From assembly GCA_022225965.2 (NCBI GenBank), contig JAKJXP020000013.1, forward strand, positions 372,001 through 436,000: DNA of 64,000 nt, in the 5' to 3' direction. The notes under the pieces are model-generated. The model was not told where the DNA came from, searched no databases, and was given only the letters and a program-made list of their open reading frames with translations. The stretch comes from Diatrype stigma (taxonomy: Eukaryota > Ascomycota > Sordariomycetes > Xylariales > Diatrypaceae). The translations under genes were made by a program, and so were the position numbers. Below, piece by piece: positions 1-10,650 of this stretch. Within the stretch, counting starts at the first letter, position 1; each line of letters starts with the position of its first letter.

Positions 1-2756
1 TGAGGATGATGTGGTTTCTGGCTGTAAGAAAGACCCAAAGACCTCAATTTATACCTACAGATTTAGTCCATATCCCGCTGAATAACCATAGTGATAATGT
101 ACTGTAGCACTGGATTCTTGAGCATTCCAGTCGTCTATGCCTGTGTGCACACTGCACTGCTCCCGACGAGCCGGTAGGGTCCTTGCCATCTTGCTAAGAG
201 TCAGAATTAACGTTGGTAGATGGCGTACGTCTGACAAGGTAATTCCAGATGTTGGTAGTTATCCTCGCCACTGCTGCTAAATGGGTGGAGGTCTCCCTCT
301 GAACATGTTCTGAAAAGAGCGGTATATGCTGTATCTCAGGGGCCCAACATTCTCTCTCAAGCGACATGTAGGACACTTGATGGCGCCATTCAGCCATGAG
401 TTAAACGAAGACAGGTCAATGTTAGCATAAGTACATTTGATTTGATATTAAGAGAAGCTATAGACTAAGTACAGTTGATAGTGATGAAGTGGAACAAGAA
501 GAAGTAGGGGGTGGGATGGGAGCAAACACCGCTGCTATGCAGCATTCTTCATTAACTTCTGAGAGTATGGCTTGTGAGAGGCAGTAGGCTCGGGCATCAA
601 TAGCATGGAGTCTTAAGCGATAACGACAGCTGCGAGGTTGAGAGTTATGGCAGTCTCGTCATGAATACCACTGGGCGCAGTAGCTGTTTATCAATCCTTA
701 GCAGCCATATCCCTGCCTCTGGAATACCGTAGTAAAGCGAGGGCTGAGATGATAGGTTGGGTTGTTCGCCGGTTAGAGAGTGTAGACGGTTATGGGTTGT
801 ATAATGGAATGTCGACATAGATGGAGTGGTACGTAAGTAGGCTATCGTTCGTGGGGTTCGTGGAGTAGGGGTGGTCTCGCGCAAGTACTTTGCAGTAACC
901 GTTCTAAAGTCCGTGTAATACCAATGTCTTATCGATGGACATCTAAGTTAGCTGAAAGAGTTCGAAGTTCGTCCTGGATCCTGTTAAGTTGGCATGCTGG
1001 GGGGAAAGGACAGGATAGTTATTTATCAAATCCGTATACACAACCTCTGGCTGAAGTCGGTGATATATATGGAAAGTTCGGAGTTGCAAGTTGTTGCCAT
1101 GTGATCTCCGCCGTAGCTCCAGCGAGGGCAGGCCGAGTCTAATGAAGACTGATATGGTGGTTATCAGCTCGAGCGGTACTTTGCAGGCCGGCCTTGTGAC
1201 CTTTCCGCTACTTTGCCACTGGAAAGGGGTGTGACGAGTTGCCCTGTTTTTTTGCCGAACAGATTCTACCCTTTCACAGCGAGCCTTGGTTTGCTACACG
1301 CTGTAGGCCTATTCTTGTGCCATGCCATCGGGTGCTCGCCTTTGCCTGTGGCATGATCGCAGTTGCACCCGTAGGTAATGCCCGGCTATCTGGCCAACAG
1401 GAGATGAAATGAAATGAACGGTGAGACGGGAGGAACGAAAATTGCGAGGTGGGCAGTTGACAGCAAGTAGGCGTGTGTTCCCTAAGCGAAGGTCCTTCCA
1501 AAGCTGGTGGTCCGGGTGCCGTGCTGCCTTGCTGCTGTGCTGTTCACGAAGAGCTGAATCGAGATTGTGGCCACACTTTCCTCAACACATTAGGATAAGA
1601 GTTGTTGACGTTGGAGATCTCCTGATACTCAATGATGAACCTGATTCAAATAGGGATACAAAGAGGGTGCTGACCAGAATCAGATGTGACAAGTGCAAAG
1701 GATCAGAGGTAAGTCTTTGAAGATAGACTCTTGATATACGTGGTTGACATGCAATCATAAGAAGAGCAGAGCCAACAACAAGCCCTCAGCACTCGCGAGG
1801 TTCTTGAGAGAAGGAAATACGGGGAAATGGGAGGACTGGCGAAAATCTAGAAACGCAGGAAGTAGGCAGTGATCATCTGGGACCTCTTGCTCTTATATAT
1901 GACTTTTGGCATAGGCGCCGACGGCGACAACGCATCATCTCCGCTGACTCTCGTAACTCAGCCAAGCAGACCTAGATCTAGGCCGACGGTGATAATCTGC
2001 GAAATCAAGGCCATACCGGGTTTCATGCATCCATCCCGTGCAACCCACATCGGGAGATCCGAAACTACCTCACTGGCGTTCATACATCGACATCGGATAG
2101 CCTCAGCAATACCACGTGTATACACTCAGGGGCTGGGGGCTACGATATTCGCGTATCACTCCTGACGGGGATATATTATAATCCCGCTAATCGCCATTCA
2201 ACGGGCTCAGGTCTTACTGCAGTGGCAATTCGGCGCTTTTGCCCGGTCAATCGCGTTGTACTTATACGTTGTTCAGATGAGATTCATATGAGACAGCGTA
2301 TTTTGTGGCGGTCCAAGAATAGTACCGCTCTGAGACACTCCCCTTCCTTTCACACAGCTTTTCCATAGAGTTACTACAACGCCAAGTCTGGCGGTGGTGA
2401 TCATAGACCCCCTCGCCATACAAGGACAGAAGTGGGCGGCGGCTCTACATTAAACAATATGCTCCAACCAAAACCATTTTATGCCTACGGAACCCACGGA
2501 AACGCAGTACACACACGGGAACGAGGGCACAGTACTATGGGCTTTGAAAATACGGAGAAAAGCTGGAGTGGCTTTGGTCGACTGCCAATAAAACCACATC
2601 GGGTACGCAATACGGCATCTAATTACAATCAAGAAGGCTTTGGCGAAAAGCGCCTCTTTGTGGTGACACAGAGTCTGCCTTTCCCGCCGGTCTAAGGTTA
2701 TAATTATCTCGGGTACGTGGCTCCCAGCTACTGTAGCTACCCCCTTCTTCCCCCTC
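1..2756. other. Intergenic region with no convincing gene
   Basis: No reading frame here looks like a known family on either strand. The best candidate is a plus-strand frame running through about 1565-1706, followed by a good donor (GTAAGT at 1711) and continuing after an acceptor near 1763. It would encode a short charged peptide with one CxxC pair, but no start codon or family supports it. Confidence 0.5.
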
Positions 2757-4568
2757 CTAGCAATCAATCACGACCCTCCCCTTCCCACGGCTAACGCAGC
2801 TTAACATAGTATCCCGCTTCTGCTCCTCATCCAGCGCCACGCCCTTGTGGACGACCTCGCCCCGACAATAGTCCACCATGCAAGTGCCACAGTTCCCGAC
2901 GTTGCAGGACGCCTCGATCTCGAAGCCAGCCTCGTTCAGCACCTGTAGCAGCGACTTCTCGCGCGGCACCTGCAGCTGCCTCCCCGTCGACTTGATCTCG
3001 GCCTCGAAGGGGTCGCCCGTGCCCGTGGCGGCGCCGCCGAACTCCTCGAAGTGCGTGTGCGACCGCGGGTATCCCAGCCTCTCGCACCGCTCGCGGCAGG
3101 CTTCGAGGAGCGGCGTCGGGCCGCAGCAGTAGACCATCACGTCCGGGTGCAGGGCGTCTTTTGGGAGCGGCGGAATCACCTTCTCCACGTCCAAGCGCTG
3201 GCCGTCACTCTTCGCATACACCGTCGTTCTCTCCGGGGGCAGAAGACTCAGGTATGCGGCCTCCCGTCTGCTGCGTACCGCATAATGCACCTCGACCTCT
3301 GCAGCAGTAGCTGAACCAGCTACTTCTCCTCCTTCTGCCGCGGCGGCGAGCGCCCGGATCTCGCCGATAAACGCAGTCACGCCGATGCCGCCCACCACGA
3401 AGACGTGCTTCCTGATCCCTGCCTGCGGCGGTTCCTGCACTGAGCTGCCGCCCTTCGTCGTCGACCTTGGCGCGCTGTGGCCCTTGGCCACTTTCAGCAC
3501 GTCGCCCACTGCGAACTCGTCGTGCAAGAACAGCGACCCGCCGCGCGAGTGGTCGTCCTTGGCGATGCCCAGCTCGAACGATCGCATGTCGCCCGCGACC
3601 ACGGAATAGGCTCTCGTGTACTGCGCGTCGCCGTCGTCGCCAGGCCTCCCGAACTTCAACCGAACATGCGGGAACCTGCCGAACTGCAGGTCGTCTGCGT
3701 CGTCGAGGTCATCGACGGGGTCCTCCTCGGCGGCAAAGACGAACTTCTGGACCCGCTGCGTCAGCGGCTTCTTCTGCACCAGCCGGTAGGACCGCCAGAG
3801 CACGGCGGTGTCGCCGTTCAGGCGCCCGCCCATGTCCTCCACCCCGCCGCCGGTGCTCAGCCGCTTCTGGAACAGGTCGAGGAACAGCTGGCTGAGGCCG
3901 GTGAGCCGGACGATCTCGGCGCACGCCCGCATGTTATCGGGCTCCGTGTAGGTAAAGTGCTGCATGCGCGCGATGGACCAGGCGGGGTTGAGGCGCTCGA
4001 CCAGGACCATCTCGTCGCCCTCCTGGATGCAGCCCTCCTCGAGGACGCGGTAGTACCAGCCGGTGTAGCCGGTGGACTGGGTCAGGCGCGACATGGGGCG
4101 GTACTCGAAGCGATGGTTCAGCTTGAAGCACGGCTGACGCGGCATGGTGACCTGGACGAGGGCATCGGGGCCCAGGCGGAACGTGTCGCCCACGCACACG
4201 TTGTCCTCGGACAGATGCGCCATCGACAGGTTCTCGCCGAACGCGCCCACCTTGCAGAGGTGGGCGCGGCCCGGCGGCAGCGCGCTCCGCCAGTAGGCGT
4301 AGTGCCGCGGGTCGTACTGGAACAGGGCGTTGTCGGGGCTGCGGTGCGGCGGGAACTGGCGCTCGTCGCCGGCGAGCCCGGCCTTCGCCAGCTGCACCGG
4401 CCCCTGCCGCGCCTGCTTGTTGATGCCCGACAGGATCTTGACGCCGCCCAGGGGCCGCACCTTTCCGGTGCGCAGGCTGAGCAGCACGTCTTTCGGCGGC
4501 AGGGGCGCTATTAGGTCCGGGTTCGGCGGCGGCAGCGGCAGCGGCGGCTCGGAGATGTACGACCCCAT
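2757..4568 (-). CDS. MOSC domain protein fused to FAD/NAD(P) reductase and 2Fe-2S ferredoxin
   Basis: A single-exon protein of 603 residues starting at a true ATG (4568). Residues about 30-200 form a MOSC domain of the YiiM type, with the conserved cysteine at 147 in PRQPCF. An alpha-helical linker follows to about 260. Residues about 265-510 are a ferredoxin-reductase module, with the flavin motif YTRAYS near 317-322, the glycine-rich nucleotide segment VVGGIGV near 391 and YCCGP near 480. Residues about 520-603 are a plant-type 2Fe-2S domain with cysteines 555, 560, 563 and 591. This is the layout of phthalate-dioxygenase-reductase-like proteins preceded by MOSC. It probably passes electrons from NAD(P)H through flavin to the Fe-S centre for reduction of N-hydroxylated or molybdenum-linked substrates; the substrate is inferred, not known. 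No targeting signal is evident, so it is probably cytosolic. Bacterial fusions of the same order exist, so transfer from bacteria is possible. Confidence 0.88.
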   Translation of the reverse strand: MGSYISEPPLPLPPPNPDLIAPLPPKDVLLSLRTGKVRPLGGVKILSGINKQARQGPVQLAKAGLAGDERQFPPHRSPDNALFQYDPRHYAYWRSALPPGRAHLCKVGAFGENLSMAHLSEDNVCVGDTFRLGPDALVQVTMPRQPCFKLNHRFEYRPMSRLTQSTGYTGWYYRVLEEGCIQEGDEMVLVERLNPAWSIARMQHFTYTEPDNMRACAEIVRLTGLSQLFLDLFQKRLSTGGGVEDMGGRLNGDTAVLWRSYRLVQKKPLTQRVQKFVFAAEEDPVDDLDDADDLQFGRFPHVRLKFGRPGDDGDAQYTRAYSVVAGDMRSFELGIAKDDHSRGGSLFLHDEFAVGDVLKVAKGHSAPRSTTKGGSSVQEPPQAGIRKHVFVVGGIGVTAFIGEIRALAAAAEGGEVAGSATAAEVEVHYAVRSRREAAYLSLLPPERTTVYAKSDGQRLDVEKVIPPLPKDALHPDVMVYCCGPTPLLEACRERCERLGYPRSHTHFEEFGGAATGTGDPFEAEIKSTGRQLQVPREKSLLQVLNEAGFEIEASCNVGNCGTCMVDYCRGEVVHKGVALDEEQKRDTMLSCVSRGKGRVVIDC

Positions 4569-4726
4569 TTTTTTAGAGTCCGTTCCGGTCTTGCTCCACC
4601 TGAGTCAGGAGAACCTCGGAGGACTGGGATTGCTAGGTCCGCTTATGTAGGTCTTTGTCAAAATAAGTAGATGGACAGAGCAAAACGAGAAGGGCCGAGA
4701 ACGTGAATCCGGGGCCGGGCAATTGA

Positions 4727-4727
4727 G

Positions 4728-4773
<46 letters not shown>
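4727..4773. repeat. (GTT)n microsatellite
   Basis: About 15.7 perfect GTT units, starting about 160 bp upstream of the MOSC-reductase start codon, so in its promoter or 5' leader. Length variation there could affect expression. Confidence 0.95.
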
Positions 4774-6802
4774 AGTCACACGCGAATTTTCGGACGGGAC
4801 GACGATACCGATAACAACGTAGGAGATGAATTGTGGTTGTGTATCCCTGTTAAGTTTCTACTATCGGGCAAGGGCGCGGAGGGTCGGGACCGTCCGATTG
4901 ATGCCTAAATCACCCCCTATTGTGTTTTTAATCAACTGCTACATTGGTATTTGTGATTACAATAGGTGGTCAGTTGCAGTAGGTATAATCCAAACATGGA
5001 CTGATACAAACATGGACTGATAGATTGTGTAAACGTCAGCAATCAGAACCCCTCTAGTTATCTTCCAACTAAATACGTAACTAGCAATGATAACTTTCAA
5101 TGGGATTATAAGTTACTGGTCTGTCAGACGATCCGTAGGAAGTATTCAGTATTCGATATTCAGCATTCAGTACCATCGAGATGAGCAATCGAATTATGCC
5201 GTAAACAACACCTGGATCCAAAATTAGATAACTGATATCTATCACAGCATCTATCACAACATGACTATCCGTCTGCGTTAACCAAAGTTTATTCGGAGTC
5301 AGTCAAGCAGAGGGGGTGTCGAGACACAACCAATGGGATTGACACAGCCATGCACTCATACCTAGCCGGTCTTCTGCCATTCAACAGCGAGCATTTAAAA
5401 TTCCGCTTCGTTTCCCCTTTTGAATACGTGCCCCTAATGGTTTACTGCCCAACTACCTAGATAGATAGTGTGTATTATTTTTGAATATATTGACGAAAAG
5501 ACGTAGTTGGTAGACAATAGGGGGTTATATGCCTGTATGTATATACTTTACTGTATGTATAACTGATCGATTATCTCCAGCTCCCGCTCTCCACTGTAGC
5601 CCGTCGTAATAAGCGGGGAGCTCATCTGAGATCTGCCGTCAGATCTGAAGCTGGTGAACTTCAGGTGGTTATAGTGGTCAGGTGGAGTACATAGGGGTGG
5701 ATTACATAGTAAGTACCTGCCGTCTCTTGTGGCTTGGTGTTGTAGGTATTGTACAATATTGTCCTACCACTTATACTACACAACCTGCCCATCACCATCA
5801 CCATCACCAACACCAACACCAACACTTAACACCTTCAAACTCATACTCAAGCTCACGCTCACGCTCACACTCACACTCACACTCACACTCACACTCACAC
5901 TCACACTCACACTCACACTCACACTCACACTCACACTCACACTCACACTCACACTCACACTCACACTCACACTCACACTAGAAGTACACACAAAATCCTG
6001 ATAGACCTGATGATAAACCTGATGATACATAATAAACCTGATTACTCGCGAGAACGATGGCGTCAAACCTACCTGCATAGCTAGTCTGGGCACCCAATCA
6101 GACCGTAGCCAGGATGGGTCATTCCGGCATCCATCAGGTTCCATTGTTCCAAGGTTTCTCATACACACTACCGGCCTCCTAGGTACCTAGGTAGAGGTGG
6201 ACTTCCGCAAGCATTCCGCGACATTCGACTCTCAGACGGCGCCGCGCAAGGCAAGGAAAGAACCTGGAAGGGCAAGGGACAATGGCTGAACGGGAAGATG
6301 GCGTCCCAGCTAACAGCCTCCATGGCTCCATGGCTCTATGGCTCCATGGCTCCGTTGCGCTCCATTGGTGCCGCTGGTTGCCGTTGGCGTGAAAGCCACT
6401 AATAAACTGCCTTGTAGCTCACTGTAGCTCACTAAAAGAGCCGGCCGACGCCTTCGCAGCCAAGGCGCTTGAAGCGCTGCGCGTAATGCGCACGCGTGAG
6501 CTTCGTTGCTCAGTCCAGCTTCTGCCTCTGCTGCTTCTGCTTTGCGTTCCTCACCAATGTCTTGATGACGGTCTGATACCCTACCATCCGTACAGTCGTC
6601 TGATAAATCCCCCGTTCCCAAACCGACGACAACTTCCGCGTGGTGAATGTATCAGCCACTGAGACATCCCCTGGCTTTGCTTGTCTTTGGCGACCGGAGA
6701 GAGAAAAGTCAAATCGCGGATCGCGGATAGCGGATCGCGGACCATATCCTCCGATAAGCGACTGTATTCGTCATCCACTCTGATACCGACGATCGATACC
6801 CC
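4774..6802. other. Intergenic region between divergent genes
   Basis: This separates the MOSC-reductase (minus) from the histidine kinase (plus). It contains CAT/CAC and CAA/CAC trinucleotide-like repeats near 5790-5826, a long hexamer repeat from 5851, and an AGGTACCT palindrome at 6181. I see no coding segment; the repeat-derived His/Ser-rich frames are artefacts. Confidence 0.6.
5851..5979. repeat. (CTCACA)n hexanucleotide repeat
   Basis: About 21 tandem copies. The first units are GCTCAC variants and the rest are almost perfect ACTCAC. All frames stay open, which creates artificial dipeptide-repeat reading frames. Confidence 0.95.
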
Positions 6803-9800
6803 ATGGTGTCTGTATCTGCCTCTGACTGTGCCAACGTCCATTCATACCTGGATCACCATGTACCGCAGCATCCCATGCCTTCCAACGGAACTGCGGTTGA
6901 GGTAAAGGTCAATTTCGACTGGACCAGAGACCCCCCTCCGCCGTCGCTGTCGCCCTTTCAGCGCCTCATTCGCGATGTCGACTGGGCCAAGACGGGCTTT
7001 GGTCCCATGGCCAGTTGGCCAACGGAGCTGCGCACCATCGTACGCGTTATGATGGTTGATACCGCCCCCGTTGTCCTCTACTGGGGTCCGACCAATGCCA
7101 TCATCTACAATGAAGCATATATGCCTTTGATTGGTCAGAAGCACCCCAGTATCCTTGGCATGGACGCAACCGAGGTCTTCCTCAACTTCGGCGGCGTGTT
7201 CGAGGACATCCTGTGCGAACAGCGCAAAGTAGGCCTGACGCAGTCCGGTGAAGCCTCTATGCTCCTCATCGAACGCCACGGCTTCCTGGAGGAGACGTAC
7301 TGCAATTGGAAGCTGATCCCGGTCATCGACGATAACGGCGACGTCGTGGGGTCGTACACTGTCACCTTCGATCTGACCAAAGATGTCATCTGGACGCGAC
7401 GGAACGAATGTGTCACCAAGCTTGCTCACAACGTCGCTCAGGCCAAAACGATCAGTGAGCTCTGGCAAATCACCACCGAGGGGCTCGAGCGCGACGAGAA
7501 AGACTTACCTTTCGCTCTGTTGTATTCAGCCAAGGAGAAGACCGGCACCAATGGATTGCCTAGTAATTCTTACGGTTGCCACCTGCAGGGAACTATTGGC
7601 GTGGATCGCGGGCATGCACTCGCCCCCGAATATCTGGATTTGCAGGACAACCTCAGCGGGTTCGCGCCGTCCATGCTAGAAGCAGTTCGTGAACAGTCCA
7701 TGGTGGCCGTGGATGCAGACGACGAACAGCTGTGCGGTCTGCTTGAGGGGGTTGGGTGGAGAGGCTATCGCTTGCCTTGCAGGCAGTTCGTGGTCGTGCC
7801 GATCAATACCGACGGACAGATCGCGGCCTTCCTCATAGTCGGGCTTAATCCGTATAGACGATACAACGTGATGTATAGGGAGTTTCTAAAGCTGGTGGCA
7901 GATGTCCTCGCGCCTCAGGTTGCCAGGCTCCAGTTGTCGCAGGAGGTGGACCGGCGAGCCGAGCTGGCCAGAAGAGCTACTTTGGACTTCCAGAAGAGTG
8001 AGATGAAGTTCACGCTCTTGGCTGAACGCTCGATTGTCGGCCTCGCTATGACAGACAACGATGGAAAGGTACGAATGGTGCCGCGCACTTTCAGGGTTGC
8101 CACATGCTGACGCTTAGCAGATTCGATACGCTAACGACGCCTGGTATCGGTTTACGGGCTTGACCCCCTCGGTCGGGGTAGACCTTAGGTTAGAAGACGG
8201 CGTTGTCCCTGAGGATGTCGAACTACTTCGTCAATGGCACAGTCGCATTCTGAGTGAAAAGTCAGGAGGCACGTTCCAGTTCCGTTCGAAGGAGCCGTTT
8301 AGGCGAGGCAACATGTACTCCGAACATCGAACGGGCATCTGCGCCTGTTATGCAGACCTGAATGAATCCGATGAGATCGATAGTCTGATGGTGCTAGTCA
8401 TGGACATCAGCGAGCTCAAGTGGACGGAGCAGCAGCTGCTCATGCGCACGCGGGAACTCGAGGTCTCCGAGGCGAAATACCGCAACTTTGCAGACCATTG
8501 CCCGCTCGGGATTGTTAGGACCGACGGCGAGGGATACGTGCAATATGGCAACGAAGCTTGGTTCAAGTTCTACGACCTCAACCCCGACGATATTAACACT
8601 ATGACTGATCCGCAGCCGTGGCTCAAATTTGTACACGAGGACGATATACAGCGCGCCAAGGACTTCTTCTTTCACATGGGCCGTAGCGATAGAGCGGAAT
8701 CCATTGAGATACGAATCAAAAGCAAGAAGTATACAATGCCTGAAGGTGAAGGGGCTATCACCATCGATACTTACATCTTGACTACGGGCTTCTCGGAGTA
8801 CAAGCCAGATGGCACACTAGATTACATCGACTTCTGGGTAGCCGACATCAGCGCCCACAAGATGGCTGCCCAGGTCCTGACCAACAAGATGGAGGAGGCC
8901 ATCCGGCTGAAAACCCAGCAAGAACGGTTCATCGACATGGTCAGTCACGAAATCCGGAATCCCTTGTCGGCGGTCCTTCATTGCGGGGAAGAGATCGTGG
9001 AAGCGATGAGGAAATCTTCCACCTTGCTTGATGCTGTGCTTGATAGTACATCACCCTCTACATGCCGCTCATCCAAGATGATACTACAGAGACAAGTTTT
9101 TGCGGCGCTTGAGGCGGCTCGCACCGTCATGTACTGCGTACAGCACCAGAAGCAGATCGTAGACGACGTCTTGACATTGTCCAAGCTAGACTCCGACCTG
9201 CTGGTCGTTTCGCCTGTTCCTGTTCATCTGATGGCGTTGGTCCGTTCGTCACTGAAGATTTTCGAGGCGGAATTGAGAGTGGCTGGCATCGGTCTCGAGA
9301 TCGTCAAGGATGATTCGATTGATCGTCTTGGGCTTGATTGGGTCCTTCTCGATCCCAACAGATACATGCAAATCCTCATCAATCTAGTCACCAACGCGAT
9401 CAAGTTCACCAAACCGTCGCATATCAGGCGAATCACAGTCACTGTATCGGCATCTGCTCACCGACCGCCAGCCATCCTTCGAGGAGTCGATTTAGTTCCC
9501 AGACGACGTCCTTTAACTACATCACAGAATGCATCACAGACTGCCGCCATAACTCAGGCTCCCGTCCTCTTTGGTCCTTTTGACGAGGGAGAGGACATCT
9601 TCCTATCGCTTAGCGTCAAGGACACCGGCAAGGGCTTAACAACCAGCGAGAAGGCACTACTCTTCAAGCGCTTCGCCCAGGTGTCTCCGAAGACGCATAT
9701 CGAATACGGCGGATCCGGTCTCGGTCTGTTCATTTCCCGACAGATCACCGAACTTCTAGGGGGTGAAATTGGGATGGCCAGCGACCCTAACTCTGGCTCT

Positions 9801-10650
9801 GTTTTTGCCTTCTACGTCCGGACCCGAAAGACCACTCCCCCTCCCGATGCGCCGGACGCCACCGAAACTCTGATCCCAGTCGACAAAACCCTGAGTCTGA
9901 CGGCAAACATGGAGCCAATGTCTTTACCGGAGAGGAAGGACGGTCTCAGCATCCCGCGACGAGCGTCCGTGCCGAAGAACTTCTCTATAACGACATCGCC
10001 ATCGTCATCGTCACCACCACCACCATCAAACCGGAGCATACTCGTCGTCGAGGACAACCTGGTGAACCAAAAGGTCCTCTGCAAGCAGCTCCGGAACCGC
10101 AACTTCGTCGTGAAGGCCACCAACCACGGCAGGGAAGCCCTAGATGTGATCCTTGCCACTCCGCCACCCGCGTCGGGCAGCAATAACAATAATGAGGGGG
10201 ATAGTAGGAAGAGGGAGAAAAAGCAGAAGAGCCTTTCGACTTCCACGACGGCCGCAATGACACAGAAACAGACACAGACGCATACGAATACGGATACGCA
10301 TACGGACACGCACTTCGACATCGTCTTATGCGATATAGAAATGCCCATCATGAACGGCCTGGAGTTCGCGAAGCGGGTCCGGGACCTCGAGAAGCAGGGC
10401 AAGCTCCCCGGCCATCTGCCCATCATCGCCGTCACAGCGAATGTGCGTAGCACACACGTGAGTGTAGCGATTGAATCCGGGATGGTAAGTTTCTATGTTT
10501 CTGCGGTCCTCGATTTCAGCAAAGAATTGGCCAGCGCTGACCGTTTCCCAGGATGGTGTGACAACCAAGCCCTACAGAATACAAGAGCTCATAGACCAGA
10601 TCGATCGCCTTTGCCCGAAAATCGGCCCCGCTTGTTACGGGGTACGGTAG
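6803..10650 (+). CDS. Hybrid histidine kinase with PAS/GAF-like sensor and receiver
   Basis: The model is join(6803..8068, 8121..10484, 10552..10650), 1242 residues, with introns of 52 and 67 nt that restore the frame exactly. The N-terminus has a PAS-like segment (around VLYWGPTN), then a GAF-like region, then two PAS domains at about 408-535 and 545-670. The dimerisation H-box is VSHEIRNP with His698. The ATPase has an N-box (NLVTNAIKFT, Asn847), DTGKGL, and GGSGLGL. The receiver begins at VVEDN, has phospho-acceptor Asp1160 in LCDIEMP, and its conserved lysine (TKPYR) is in the last exon. This is a cytosolic phosphorelay sensor expected to feed an HPt protein. A low-complexity Asn/Lys/Thr-rich stretch of about 45 residues interrupts the receiver between the early helices and the Asp strand. 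An in-frame ATG at 6875 is an alternative start. The ligand is unknown. Confidence 0.92.

Noticed and set aside
3477..4514. 345-codon plus-strand frame opposite the MOSC-reductase
   Set aside because: Antisense shadow of a GC-rich gene whose minus-strand product has clear domains.
5682..6168. Long Ser/His, Thr/Leu and Val/Ser dipeptide-repeat frames
   Set aside because: All arise from the CTCACA hexamer repeat being open in every frame.
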